Notes: generated by a model not told the origin, from the letters alone. Counted from the stretch's first letter, positions 17,727-27,577 are shown. The stretch: DNA of 64,000 bases from an uncultured Maribacter sp. (GCF_947496775.1 NZ_CANMDU010000006.1:124001-188000); one strand, 5' to 3'. Numbers and translations are program-made.

Positions 17727-18779
17727 TTATTTATTCCGGTTAATAAATTCGATTACTCTTTCCACAAAAATATCTCTATCACTAACACTTGGACTATGAC
17801 CAGATTTCTCTAGAACTAATAACTCTTTTTCCAAAGAACCTATATTGTCAAAAGCTTCTTCCGCAAATTTTGGAGGAACAACCATATCATGTTCCCCTGT
17901 AATTATTAAAGAAGGTATTGTTATTTCCGAAAGTCTATTGGTATAAGATACATTCTCCCAAAGACCTTGCTTTGTCAATATAGACTGAATACCATTCGTA
18001 TTCCAAATGGTAGTAAGTAAGTTGTATTTATAAAAAGAATCAAGACCGTCTAAATCATGGGCGGCAATTATTTTATCATCTTGTAATTTTTCTTCAGCTT
18101 TAAAAGCTTCGATGTTCATTCTAAAAAAATCTTCTTCATTATAACTTGGTTCCACATTTTGTATTAAGGTATGTACTCCTTCCCAATACTCAATGCTATT
18201 TCCTTTTTCAATTTGTGTTGTAGCTACCTGTTTAAAATGCTCTATATATTCAAGATACATACCTTTTGGATCATGAGCACCGTCTAATTCAATCCATCCT
18301 AGAAACTCATTTTGGTTTTTTAATAAAGTAGCCGTTCCTAATGTACCTCCCCAACTTCCGCCCATAAGAAAAAAACGAGAATCACTTCCATATTTATGCT
18401 TTATAACCTTTACCAAAGCAAGAACATCCTCTACCATTATTTCAATGCTTACATCTGATTCAGAATAATTTCCTTGAGACATACCAGAACCACGCTGGTC
18501 AAAATATACCACAGCACAGGTCTGTTCTATATTTTTTTTAAAGGTATCATTACGAAAATTTAGACCCTTACCTCCTGGACCTCCATGCAATGTAATAAGG
18601 AAAACTTTTTCCGAACTATTACCATGTATATAAGCTGGCATATCTGCCTTTTTATGACGTACAAATAAAATGTCACTTAGATTGTCAATATCATCATTCT
18701 CCTTGGAACAAGAAGAAACATTAATAGCAGTTACTATTACAAGTAATGCTTTTGCTGTGTTAAGAATTATTTTATACAT
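17727..18779 (-). CDS. Alpha/beta-hydrolase lipoprotein (proline iminopeptidase-like)
   Basis: 350 residues with a lipoprotein signal (lipobox NVSSCSKEN, Cys near 24). The oxyanion motif HGGPGGKG (about 65-72) is present. The nucleophile elbow GGSWGG (about 145) is the one used by proline iminopeptidases. The acid is in ITGEHDMVVPP and the final His in LEKSGHSPS. It probably cleaves small peptides or esters at the outer membrane or periplasmic face. Its ATG overlaps the TAA of the upstream gene by one base, so the pair is translationally coupled. Confidence 0.85.
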   Translation of the reverse strand: MYKIILNTAKALLVIVTAINVSSCSKENDDIDNLSDILFVRHKKADMPAYIHGNSSEKVFLITLHGGPGGKGLNFRNDTFKKNIEQTCAVVYFDQRGSGMSQGNYSESDVSIEIMVEDVLALVKVIKHKYGSDSRFFLMGGSWGGTLGTATLLKNQNEFLGWIELDGAHDPKGMYLEYIEHFKQVATTQIEKGNSIEYWEGVHTLIQNVEPSYNEEDFFRMNIEAFKAEEKLQDDKIIAAHDLDGLDSFYKYNLLTTIWNTNGIQSILTKQGLWENVSYTNRLSEITIPSLIITGEHDMVVPPKFAEEAFDNIGSLEKELLVLEKSGHSPSVSDRDIFVERVIEFINRNK

Positions 18780-19399
18780 TATTTTTTCTTTTTGAAATTA
18801 AAACGATATCCGTATTGTAATGAAATAGATGGTAATGTTCCGGCATTGTATGGCGTTCTGAACATTAGGTTCAAATTAATATATCTTCCTGTTAGTTTTT
18901 TTCCTTTTCTTAATTTACCTAAACCGACAGATATAGAAGGAGCATAATAACTTCTACCTGGGAAAGACACTTTATCTACCTGCTCTCCTTTTACTTCGTA
19001 CGTTTCTGGTAAAAAGGAGCGATAATACCCTAAAGGGTTTAATTCTATACTAATTTGCTTTCCTTTTGTATTGGTTCTTCGCCAGATAAATCCATAATTA
19101 GTAAAAACACCCGTATCTGTCTTAGTTGCAAAATTGGTAGTAAAACCAAGGTTTCCATTCCATAAGAATTGATGCGTTATTTTTTTTTGCCCTTTCCTTC
19201 GCTCCTTAATTTTGCTATTCTCTTTCCATAAATATTCGGCACCAACACTTAATCCATTATTCCAGAATAAATTTCCAAAATAACCTACTTTAAATTCTGT
19301 TTTATCCAAAATTCCATCAGAATTATCCATTTTACTCTGTGCTTGCATATTGAGCATGCCCAAATAAATTATCAAAGCGATTGAAATACTGTTTTTCAT
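18779..19399 (-). CDS. Hypothetical secreted/outer-membrane protein
   Basis: 206 residues with a signal peptide (about 1-20, LNMQAQ). The remainder is rich in alternating hydrophobic and aromatic residues (YFGNLFWNNGLSVGAEYL, YAPSISVGLG, ISLQYGYRFNF) and ends in a Phe/Lys tail, suggesting a small beta-barrel. I do not recognise the family. It is coupled to the alpha/beta-hydrolase lipoprotein by a one-base TAATG overlap, which points to a shared surface function. Confidence 0.7.
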   Translation of the reverse strand: MKNSISIALIIYLGMLNMQAQSKMDNSDGILDKTEFKVGYFGNLFWNNGLSVGAEYLWKENSKIKERRKGQKKITHQFLWNGNLGFTTNFATKTDTGVFTNYGFIWRRTNTKGKQISIELNPLGYYRSFLPETYEVKGEQVDKVSFPGRSYYAPSISVGLGKLRKGKKLTGRYINLNLMFRTPYNAGTLPSISLQYGYRFNFKKKK

Positions 19400-19629
19400 T
19401 TGTCTTCTTTTTAGATCATTTATTATCCATTAATAGTAAGAGACAAGTGTATTTTGATAAGGTTGCATTTTAGACTAAAACTTTTATAGCAAAGAATTGT
19501 TTTAAGTTGTTTGTAGAAGGTAATTCTACATGTATAAAGTACTGTATTACATGTTTTTCCTTTTTCCTTTACATGCAACCATTTAAAATTCTATTTGTCT
19601 TTAGAGATGAAATTTTAAATAATATAACA

Positions 19630-20538
19630 ATGAAAAAAGTATTCTTAAAAAAGACAAGAAGTAATTATTATTCTATTCCCTTCATTATTCTAATTACTAT
19701 TTTATCCATTTTTATAGCATCCTGTTCTAAAAATGACGATCAGCCTCCTGTAGTAATTACTAAAATATCGGAAGACATTAAAGAATTAATTTACTTCCAA
19801 GGAGATGAAAAAGCATCTACAGTTTTAATTAATGTGCAAGAAGGTCCAGACACAAAACTAGATGCATCAATAGTAGATTTAATTTTCAATAATACTAATG
19901 CCACGGACCTTTTAGTTGCCAATGTACACCAAGCACAAACTCTAGATTCTACTATTGTAAAAGGTAATGATATTACTTTGGAGCAAGCCATTACTTATTC
20001 TGCCAAAAGTATAGAAACACTTGATCAAGTACTATCGTATTTCAAAGGCCAAGGCAGAACGGTTTATGTTTTTGGAAATTCTTTTGGAGCTTTTATGACG
20101 CAAGAACTCATTGCAAAAAAAGGAATAAATAGTGCAGATAAATATCTAATTATGACTGGTAGGCTAGATATAAATGATGTGATTTGGCAAGCCCTTGCCG
20201 AAGGTAATAATGGATATTTTGAAAGTGGTGTAACTCCAATAATAGATGCAGAACTAGTTACAGATATCAAAGAAAAGAACCTTAATAAAATGACTGCAGC
20301 ATTGGGTAAAAATAGGTATACGCAACTTTTAAATACCATAGAAGACCTATCTAAAGTAACTTATATCTATGGTAAAAATGACCAAGCTGTTGGTAGTCTT
20401 ACGGCCGAAGAAGTTCAGTTTTTAGAATCTAAAAATGCTACTGTAATTTCTGGCAATGGAGGTCACGGAGAAACGTTTTTTGAATTTGTTGTACAAGGCT
20501 TTAAGGATGCCTTTGGAATAGAAATACTACTACAATAA
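19630..20538 (+). CDS. Alpha/beta-hydrolase-like lipoprotein
   Basis: 302 residues from the ATG at 19630, which gives a proper lipoprotein signal (FIASCSKNDD). An upstream in-frame ATG at 19507 would add 41 residues without signal character, so I rejected it. VYVFGNSFGAFMTQEL has the GxSxG elbow (Ser near 148). IYGKNDQAVG and GNGGHGETFFEF supply a plausible acid and His. It is divergent from the 206-residue secreted protein and hydrolase pair. Sequence similarity to that hydrolase is slight beyond the fold. Substrate unknown. Confidence 0.75.
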   Translation: MKKVFLKKTRSNYYSIPFIILITILSIFIASCSKNDDQPPVVITKISEDIKELIYFQGDEKASTVLINVQEGPDTKLDASIVDLIFNNTNATDLLVANVHQAQTLDSTIVKGNDITLEQAITYSAKSIETLDQVLSYFKGQGRTVYVFGNSFGAFMTQELIAKKGINSADKYLIMTGRLDINDVIWQALAEGNNGYFESGVTPIIDAELVTDIKEKNLNKMTAALGKNRYTQLLNTIEDLSKVTYIYGKNDQAVGSLTAEEVQFLESKNATVISGNGGHGETFFEFVVQGFKDAFGIEILLQ

Positions 20539-20724
20539 GTTATTTTCCTAGGTATATAATTGAAAGAATAGGTTCAAATTAGTAATGTTGTACTACGTAG
20601 CCTACGCTTACGAATATTAATGAAATTTAGGATGTAAAACGGCGAGTGGAACAGAAAAGTTCTATTCGCTGTTTCACTCTATATTAAATTTGTGGTATAA
20701 TCTTTTACCATTCGTAGTGACCAT

Positions 20725-20960
20725 AATAGTTTCTTATAAATCGTAAACAAAATATAGAATTATAGTTACTTGAATTAAACTTTAGTAGAATTCTGCCAGC
20801 GTACCAGCTTTCTGCGTTTTAACTTCAGAAGAATACAAAATGTACTATAATGCTGTGTGTCATGAAACTTTGCTTTGGTGAAACCGTTTTATATATACAA
20901 ACAGTTATTTCTTTTTTTTCATCTCAAAAGTTTCTTTAAAAATATTATGGAATACGCTTT
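20725..20960. repeat. Mosaic intergenic repeat, degenerate copy
   Basis: Most of the 620-base gene-free stretch 20539-21159. The 20-base block AATAGTTTCTTATAAATCGT (20725-20744) recurs exactly at 38946-38965. AATATAGAATTATAG (20751-20765) recurs at 39241-39255. The region from about 20840, TACTATAATG then AACTTTGCTT, parallels 32124-32157. The order of shared blocks is conserved but the spacing differs, so this is an eroded member of the family seen at 31784-32246 and 38946-39418. No coding sequence is evident. Confidence 0.65.
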
Positions 20961-21100
20961 CCACTAAAACAACGATAAGAGGTAAGTGGTATTTTAATCC
21001 ATTGTTACCTAAGATGCTATTTTTTGATAATTATTCTAATAAAAACACCTCTATAGCTCACAAAAAAATGTCTCGTTTTATAGGGAAAGCCAATTATATT

Positions 21101-21120
21101 ATAGGTTGATCCTACATTTG
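21101..21120 (+). promoter_or_regulatory. Promoter and dyad of the efflux operon
   Basis: TACATTTG (21113-21120) matches the Bacteroidota -7 element TAnnTTTG and lies 39 bases before the TolC start. Overlapping it is the dyad ATAGG-TTGAT-CCTA (21101-21114). A very similar dyad, ATAGG-N5-CCTAT, occurs at 28772-28786 upstream of the last gene of this region. A repressor or activator bound here could control the promoter directly. No clear -33 element was seen. Confidence 0.5.
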
Positions 21121-21159
21121 CCCTAAGAATAATAGGAACCTGATTTTGTATAAATATCA

Positions 21160-22482
21160 ATGCTAATGAATTTTAAACCTAATTTTTTTAACCCTTTTTT
21201 AATATTCGTATTCTTAATTTTTGTTGATTATTTATATCCTCAGGAAATAGATTTAGTAACTTATATTGATTTAGTCAAGAACAATAACATTGATTTAAAA
21301 CAAGGGGATAAAAAAGCTAAAATTGCTAGAGAAGAATTTAAAATTGCCAAATCCTTAGTTTTACCAAATGCATCAGCAGAGAGTTTTTATCAACGAGATT
21401 TTAATAAAAATTTTCTTTTTATCAATGATGAATTTGATGGGAGTACAACTGCATTTAGAACTAATTTTAATAATACAATAGATGCAAGTGTAACTGTTAC
21501 TCAAACCATTTTCGATCCAACAGTTTTTTCTGCGGTCAAAGTTGCAAAATTAACAGAAGAACTTCACAAATTAGAGAATGAGAATATGTCCAATAAACTT
21601 GTTATAGAAGCGTCTAAATTATATTGGAAGGCAGTTTTCATAAAAGAAAGTATAAAAGTTCTTAATGAAAATGCAAAACTAGCCAAAGAACAGGTTGATC
21701 AAATTAAAAAGATTGCTAATAAAGGAGTGGTAAGCAAACTACAGTTATATCAAGCAGAAGGCCTGTATAAAAAAACTATTCTTGTATTAAATAATACAAA
21801 AAATCAACATTACAATATTCTTAATGAATTAAAAGTATTAGCAAATATTTCAATTACAGAAAATTTGTTCTTAACCGAGAGTCTTGAAAATTTTGAAATT
21901 AACGGTATCTCTTCAATGAAAGATATTGTTATTGGAAATCAGCCAGAAATTAAAACCCTTAAAAAAGAGATTGAGATTTCAGAAAAACAAATCAATGCAA
22001 ATAAGAAATTCTGGTATCCCAAACTAAATATTGTTACTGGTTACAACTATAACGTACAAGACAATGGTTTAAAGTTTGGTAATCATGAAAATAAACTATT
22101 TTTTGGGCAGTTAAGAATTACCTTTCCCATATTTTCCGGTGGACGAAATAATGCAGAAATAGTTAAAACAAAAATTGAAAAAGAGGCAGTAGAACTTCAT
22201 CTTAAAAACAAACAACAAGAGTTTTTGAAGCAGTTGCAAAATGCACAAAACAGTTATAATACAACTATAAATAACATTGCTATTCGTAGGGAAACACTAC
22301 GACTAAATGAAAAGGAAATCGTAGTATTCAAGAAGCAATTAAGATTAGGTGTTGTTACTCCTATTGAATTTAAGGAGGTACTATTTCGATTAACTCAAAG
22401 CAAATTAGACTTATTGAGCGACTATCTAGATTTACATATAGCCCAATTACAAATAAAAAGAATTTTAGGAACTGCGATATAA
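21160..22482 (+). CDS. TolC-family outer-membrane efflux protein
   Basis: 440 residues with an N-terminal signal-like hydrophobic segment (about 9-27). Two repeated OEP units have long alpha-helical hairpins (KLYWKAVFIKESIKVLNENAK and QEFLKQLQNAQNSYN regions) and beta segments such as NNTIDASVTVTQTIFDP and LFFGQLRITFPIFSGG. The FPIFSGG motif is the conserved end of the second OEP strand. First gene of the tripartite efflux operon, with the adaptor starting 31 bases after its stop. It should form the outer-membrane duct for the RND pump. Confidence 0.92.
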   Translation: MLMNFKPNFFNPFLIFVFLIFVDYLYPQEIDLVTYIDLVKNNNIDLKQGDKKAKIAREEFKIAKSLVLPNASAESFYQRDFNKNFLFINDEFDGSTTAFRTNFNNTIDASVTVTQTIFDPTVFSAVKVAKLTEELHKLENENMSNKLVIEASKLYWKAVFIKESIKVLNENAKLAKEQVDQIKKIANKGVVSKLQLYQAEGLYKKTILVLNNTKNQHYNILNELKVLANISITENLFLTESLENFEINGISSMKDIVIGNQPEIKTLKKEIEISEKQINANKKFWYPKLNIVTGYNYNVQDNGLKFGNHENKLFFGQLRITFPIFSGGRNNAEIVKTKIEKEAVELHLKNKQQEFLKQLQNAQNSYNTTINNIAIRRETLRLNEKEIVVFKKQLRLGVVTPIEFKEVLFRLTQSKLDLLSDYLDLHIAQLQIKRILGTAI

Positions 22483-22513
22483 TCTTTAACAAACTTTTCA
22501 AAAAAATATAATA

Positions 22514-23530
22514 ATGAAAATAACAACAGTACTAGCTGTAATACTTTCTCTATCCATTTTAGCCTCCTGCGACTCAGATAAAAAACTAGAATCAAAAAAA
22601 GAAATCAAAGAAATTGTTGTGAAAACAATGGCTCTTAAGAAAGAAAGATTAAAAGAGGTGAAATCATATTTTGGAACACTTAAATTTTCCATGGCAACTA
22701 ATTTCGTCGCGCAACAGTCTGGTGTAATTTCTAAATTAAATGTTGTACCTGGACAAAAAGTAAGTAAAGGAGAAACTATCGTTATTTATCCTCCTATAAA
22801 TCATCAATTACAAATAGATCAAGCTAGAATTCAACTAAACAAGACTGTTAAAGACTATAATCGTCAAAAAGAATTGTATGAAATTGGTGCGGTAACTAAA
22901 GTTTCTGTAGAAGATTACAAGGTTCAGCTAGATATTGAAAAAAAAACTATTCAGCAATTACAGGGTATTAACATCGTCATCGCACCATTTAGTGGTATTA
23001 TAACGCAAGTGCACGTAAATCTGGGACAGGAAGTAGGTATGGACATGCCAATTTTTGCAATAGCCAAAACTGGTAATATTCAAGTAGATTTTTATGTCCT
23101 ACCTAAAGAAATTTCTGAAATGAAGTTAAAAACGCCGGTTTATTTCATGAAGGATAACAAAAAAATAAACGGTAAAATTACGAAAAAATCTATTCAGTTA
23201 GATGAACAAAGACGTGCATACTTGGTAACCGCTACTTTCGATAATAATGACATTCTTTTTGTTGGTGATATCATAGATATTTTTGTGGAAACAGGAAAAC
23301 CCCAGGAAAGCATCTGGATTCCCATAAGCGCTTATAGAAAACATAGAAATTCATACTATGTGTACGTTTTAGAAGAAAATAGGGCTCAAAAAAAAGATAT
23401 AATTATTGGCAAGCGAAATGAAGAATTAGTACAAGTAAAGGAGGGCTTAAACGATACCGATCAATTGATTATAGTAGGTATAGATAAATTAAAAGACAAT
23501 ATTTTGGTAAAATCTATACCGCGAAATTAA
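22514..23530 (+). CDS. RND efflux periplasmic adaptor (membrane fusion protein), lipoprotein
   Basis: 338 residues with a lipobox (SILASCDSD, Cys near 19). A biotinyl-lipoyl half-motif, GVISKLNVVPGQKVSKGE, is separated by a short helical hairpin (about 100-140) from its mate APFSGIITQVHVNLGQEV. A beta-barrel domain and a membrane-proximal domain (WIPISAYR, VQVKEGLNDTDQLIIVG) follow. Order and length fit the AcrA/MexA family. It lies 13 bases before the pump gene. It links the inner-membrane RND protein with the TolC-like channel. Confidence 0.93.
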   Translation: MKITTVLAVILSLSILASCDSDKKLESKKEIKEIVVKTMALKKERLKEVKSYFGTLKFSMATNFVAQQSGVISKLNVVPGQKVSKGETIVIYPPINHQLQIDQARIQLNKTVKDYNRQKELYEIGAVTKVSVEDYKVQLDIEKKTIQQLQGINIVIAPFSGIITQVHVNLGQEVGMDMPIFAIAKTGNIQVDFYVLPKEISEMKLKTPVYFMKDNKKINGKITKKSIQLDEQRRAYLVTATFDNNDILFVGDIIDIFVETGKPQESIWIPISAYRKHRNSYYVYVLEENRAQKKDIIIGKRNEELVQVKEGLNDTDQLIIVGIDKLKDNILVKSIPRN

Positions 23531-23543
23531 AGCAACCAAAGAA

Positions 23544-26500
23544 ATGAAAATTACTAAGCTTGCCATAGATAGGCCAATAACAACTACCATGCTATTTCTA
23601 GTTTTGGTAATATTTGGTTATTTAACGTATACAAAACTCGCGGTTAATTTATTTCCCGACTTAAAAATCCCCGCAGTAATTATTAATACAGTTCATCTTG
23701 GTGCAACTCCTAAAGAAGTTGAAAAAGAAATAACTGATAAAATTGAAAAAGAAGTTGCAACAATAAGTGGATTAAAGGAATTAAAATCTTATTCCATGCC
23801 AGATGCTTCACTAATCACTATTGAATTTAATTATGGTGTTAACCCCGATGAAGCATTGAATGAGGTTAAAACAAAACTAGATGTTGTTCTACCCCACTTG
23901 CCAAAAGAAGCCGAACGACCTTTAGTATTAAAATATAAACTTTCAGATGCTCCAGTAATTGACTTGGTAGTATCATCTGACAAACTCTCAGGGAGTGAAT
24001 TATATGATTATGTAGATAGGGTTATAAAAACCAAATTAAATCAATTAGAAGGTGTTTCTAAAATTGATATTAATGGGGGAGAAGAAAGAGAAATAAAGGT
24101 GTTCGTTGATAAAAAGGCAATGTACGATATGGGAATGGGAATTCAGGAAATATCAGAATACCTAAAAGCCGTTAATACTAAAATATCCGCAGGAAGTTAT
24201 GTAAATAAAGAACGAGTTTCTTCTGTTGAAGTTGGGCAAAACTATAAAAGCGTAGAAGATGTTGAAAATAGCTATTTATCAACACCTTTTGGTATTAAAA
24301 AAATAACCGACTTCGCAACCATAAAAGACTCTATAAAAACAGTCAAAGAAAAAGCAATTTTTTATGATGCTGTTCATAAAAAACGTTATTCGAACGTTGT
24401 AAACATAGGCATAATGAAAACCGCAGATGCGAATGCCGTTATTGTTGCCAAAGGTGCTAAGGAGTTAGTTGCTGAATTACAAAATGAACTTCCCCAAGGT
24501 ATTTCCCTTAGTATACCGTTTGATACATCTGAATATGTAGAAAGTGCCGTAGACGATGCCTTAATTAATATTGTCTTAGGAATACTAATTACAGGAATTA
24601 TCCTATTCTTTTTTTTAAATGATATACGTACAACACTGATTGTCAGTATATCAATTCCTGTGTCATTGATGGGGACATTTATAGCTATTAATATGTTTGG
24701 AGGATCTCTAAACATGATGACCCTAATGAGCTTTTCGGTTGCTATCGGAGCATTGGTATCCAATTCTATAGTTGTATTAGAAAACATAGTACGCTTACGT
24801 AATACCGGCTTAGATATAAAAGAAGCAGCAATACAAGGAACTCAAGAAGTTATGATGGCAGTTATTGCTTCTACGGGAACTAATTTAGTTGTATTCTTAC
24901 CAATTGCATCTATGACATCTTCAACAGGGGCATTCTTTAAAGAATATGCGCTTACCATTTCAGCAGCAACTATATTTTCGCTGGTAGTGTCTTTTATGCT
25001 TACCCCAATGCTAGCAAGTGTCTTGTTAAAGAAAGAGCGAAAGCCAACTAAACTAGCTTTATTGTCTATACGCTTTTTCGAATGGTTAGAAAATGAGTAC
25101 GAAAAGGCATTACTAAAGTTACTCTCTAAAAAATGGAAGCCATTAGCCTTATTTGGAGTCATGTTTACTTTGTTTATAGGGACTTCACTATTATTGCCTA
25201 GTATAGGGTTCGAATTTGAGCCCCAAGAAGATAATGGATATGTTTTTGTACAAATAGAAATGCCATCGGGAACCGCCCTACAACAATCTGAAAACATTAT
25301 AAAAGGTGTAGAAGATGTAATCAATAGTTTCAGTGGTGTAGCTTCAGTTTTAACTGTTATAGGGCAAAAAAATGACAATACTGTCGGTGAAAATTTTGCT
25401 AACACAAAATTGAAATTAGTAAAAAAGGATAAGCGTACTTTTTCTAATATTGAATTTGCATCACAATTAAAAGATAAGTTAAATGATATTCCAGAAATTA
25501 TTCCATCGGTTTCTACGGTTAGCGCAGAAGATGGAGCTCCTATTCAATTTATGCTCAAATCTAATAATGAGGAAGATTTAAATAAAGCCAATGCTATGGT
25601 TTTAAATGAACTTGAGAATATGGATGGATTATTAAATTTTGAATCCAGTCTACGTAAAGGAAACCCACTCATTCATTTTAAACCCAATAATAGACTATTG
25701 GCAGAATTAAACCTAACGCCTTTCGATGTCGCTTTATCTATTAGAAACGCTATAAACGGAGTAAAAACTTCTGTTTTAAAAGAAAATGGTAAGGAGTATA
25801 ATATTACGATTAGTTATCCTAATAATAGGATTAATTCAGTTAGCAAGATTGAACAACTTCCAATTTTTACAGAGAAGGGCATGTATACCGTTGGACAATT
25901 GGTTCAAGTTCTTTTTAAAGAATCTCCATCTCAAATTCAACATCATAATAAAGTTTTAACTGTAAATGTTATGGCAGGTTTAGCGCCAGGAGCCTTACAA
26001 GGAGATGTACAGATTGCAATTTCTAAGTTAATAGAAAAGATGCAACTTCCGAACTCAGTAAAGTTCTCATGGGTAGGAAACATCAAAGAACTTAATGAAG
26101 CTATAACGGATATGCTGATAACTTTTGGCATAGCATTTCTTCTAATGTATATGTTACTAGCATCCTTAGTGGAAAGCTTCTGGCAACCTATAATCATATT
26201 TACTACAGTACCTATGGCCATGATTGGTGTCTTCATCTTCATGTACGGCTTCGGATCTACTATGAATATTATGTCATTAATGGCAATTATTACTTTATTA
26301 GGTTTGGTAGTAAATGATGATATTTTAATACATGATTATACAGACTATCTGATTCACGATAAAAAAATGGATTTGTATAGTGCTACGGTAACAGCTGGTA
26401 AAACCAAAATGAAAACTGTAGTTATGACTACGGTAGCAATCATCTTTGGAATGCTACCGAATGCCCTGGGTATTGGTGATGCTGGTGCAGAATTACGTAC

Positions 26501-26609
26501 CCCAATGGCAATTGTAACCATAGGAGGAATGATTACTTCGACCGTACTAACATTGTTTTTAATTCCATCTATCTTCTATGTTATTAAAACCACAAGAAAA
26601 AGAAATTAA
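23544..26609 (+). CDS. RND efflux transporter with atypical proton-relay residues
   Basis: 1021 residues, the standard length and duplicated 6+6 helix layout of AcrB-like pumps, with two large periplasmic loops (about 35-335 and 555-845). The N-terminus ITKLAIDRPITTTMLFLVLVI is canonical. In TM4, where AcrB has Asp407-Asp408, this protein reads GALVSNSIVVLEN (Ser406, Asn407). In TM10, where AcrB has Lys940-Asn941-Ala942, it reads GLVVNDDILI (Asn924, Asp925, Asp926). The acidic pair has therefore apparently moved from TM4 to TM10. It should expel small lipophilic compounds, but the coupling ion pathway may be altered. Confidence 0.93.
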   Translation: MKITKLAIDRPITTTMLFLVLVIFGYLTYTKLAVNLFPDLKIPAVIINTVHLGATPKEVEKEITDKIEKEVATISGLKELKSYSMPDASLITIEFNYGVNPDEALNEVKTKLDVVLPHLPKEAERPLVLKYKLSDAPVIDLVVSSDKLSGSELYDYVDRVIKTKLNQLEGVSKIDINGGEEREIKVFVDKKAMYDMGMGIQEISEYLKAVNTKISAGSYVNKERVSSVEVGQNYKSVEDVENSYLSTPFGIKKITDFATIKDSIKTVKEKAIFYDAVHKKRYSNVVNIGIMKTADANAVIVAKGAKELVAELQNELPQGISLSIPFDTSEYVESAVDDALINIVLGILITGIILFFFLNDIRTTLIVSISIPVSLMGTFIAINMFGGSLNMMTLMSFSVAIGALVSNSIVVLENIVRLRNTGLDIKEAAIQGTQEVMMAVIASTGTNLVVFLPIASMTSSTGAFFKEYALTISAATIFSLVVSFMLTPMLASVLLKKERKPTKLALLSIRFFEWLENEYEKALLKLLSKKWKPLALFGVMFTLFIGTSLLLPSIGFEFEPQEDNGYVFVQIEMPSGTALQQSENIIKGVEDVINSFSGVASVLTVIGQKNDNTVGENFANTKLKLVKKDKRTFSNIEFASQLKDKLNDIPEIIPSVSTVSAEDGAPIQFMLKSNNEEDLNKANAMVLNELENMDGLLNFESSLRKGNPLIHFKPNNRLLAELNLTPFDVALSIRNAINGVKTSVLKENGKEYNITISYPNNRINSVSKIEQLPIFTEKGMYTVGQLVQVLFKESPSQIQHHNKVLTVNVMAGLAPGALQGDVQIAISKLIEKMQLPNSVKFSWVGNIKELNEAITDMLITFGIAFLLMYMLLASLVESFWQPIIIFTTVPMAMIGVFIFMYGFGSTMNIMSLMAIITLLGLVVNDDILIHDYTDYLIHDKKMDLYSATVTAGKTKMKTVVMTTVAIIFGMLPNALGIGDAGAELRTPMAIVTIGGMITSTVLTLFLIPSIFYVIKTTRKRN

Positions 26610-26630
26610 TTTTCAATTAAACGAAATAAA

Positions 26631-27032
26631 ATGACAAGTTTATTGCAAACCACACTCTATGTTGATAATGTTGAAAAAACGATTAAGTTTTACACAAACA
26701 TTTTCGGTCTTAAAGAAATATATATATCATCGAAAAAAAATTATGGGGAGCTTTCTCTCAATGGAACAATACTAGCCTTTGCTTCAAATAAATTAGCAAA
26801 CTATAATTTAAAAAATGGATTTACGCGTAGTAATATTTCAGAAAAACCTTTTGGATTTGAGCTTATGTTCCATACAGAAAATGTTAAAGAAGTTATGCAA
26901 AACGCTATCAATGCTGGGGCAAAGGAAGAAGAACCAGTGACGAGAAAACCTTGGATGAGAGAAGTAGGTTATTTAAGAGATGAAAATGGATTTTTAATCG
27001 AAGTTTGTTCTTTCGTTAAAAACAATATGTAA
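26631..27032 (+). CDS. VOC (glyoxalase/bleomycin resistance-like) family protein
   Basis: 133 residues forming the paired beta-alpha-beta-beta-beta fold. It begins with SLLQTTLYVDNVEKTIKFYTNIFGL, the usual VOC start. The second half contains FELMFHTENVKEVMQ and ends with YLRDENGFLIEVCSF, where the Glu is a typical metal ligand. It starts 22 bases after the pump stop, so it is probably co-transcribed. Relatives sequester antibiotics or perform glyoxalase/dioxygenase chemistry; a drug-binding role with the pump is possible but not shown. Confidence 0.85.
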   Translation: MTSLLQTTLYVDNVEKTIKFYTNIFGLKEIYISSKKNYGELSLNGTILAFASNKLANYNLKNGFTRSNISEKPFGFELMFHTENVKEVMQNAINAGAKEEEPVTRKPWMREVGYLRDENGFLIEVCSFVKNNM

Positions 27033-27158
27033 TTATAGTCCCGATTTCATAGAGGAAGAATATTACATTATTACTGGTCTAAGAAAATCGACATTTATAA
27101 AAAATTCTAGGCATAGATAGCTCAATAATATATGTTCTTAAAACTAAAAATTGACTAC

Positions 27159-27503
27159 ATGGAGGCTCAAAAATTTATACTTTCAGAAATACAGGTGGAT
27201 TTATGGATTGAGATAAGAGAATTATCTATAGAACTTTACAATAATATATATAATCCGAGATTCGAAAAATTTAAATTTAACTTTAGTGAATTAGTAGAAG
27301 TAACCGAAAACACAAAAGTGGTTAATGGAGAATCTTTTGATCTTTTAATTAATAAAATAACTTCTATTAATTACGAGATTATACATAAACTAGAAATATG
27401 CAAAATTGAAAACAGATTTTTTTGTGATAGAAACTTACATATTACATATGCCATTTTAAATAAAATATATAATTATAAATTAAGAGTTAATGGGATGGAT
27501 TAG
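27159..27503 (+). CDS. Hypothetical protein
   Basis: 114 residues from the ATG at 27159; an alternative in-frame ATG at 27132 adds nine residues. Mainly helical and acidic, with no signal peptide and no recognised domain. It lies about 100 bases after the VOC gene and before the AraC-type regulator, so it may belong to the same locus. AT-rich codon use resembles neighbouring genes. I cannot name a function. Confidence 0.5.
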   Translation: MEAQKFILSEIQVDLWIEIRELSIELYNNIYNPRFEKFKFNFSELVEVTENTKVVNGESFDLLINKITSINYEIIHKLEICKIENRFFCDRNLHITYAILNKIYNYKLRVNGMD

Positions 27504-27577
27504 TCAGTTGTCAATACCAAGATGACTTAAAAAAGTACGGGAAAGGCCTTAGTTTTTTAAGAAATAATTCAAAACAT

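Noticed and set aside
19507-19629. Longer start for the alpha/beta-hydrolase lipoprotein at 19507
   Set aside because: The extra 41 residues are not signal-like and place the lipobox internally; the ATG at 19630 gives a normal lipoprotein signal.
24386-24787. Minus-strand open frame inside the RND pump gene
   Set aside because: It is antisense to a well-conserved coding region with no motifs of its own; the same holds for many other opposite-strand frames in this window.
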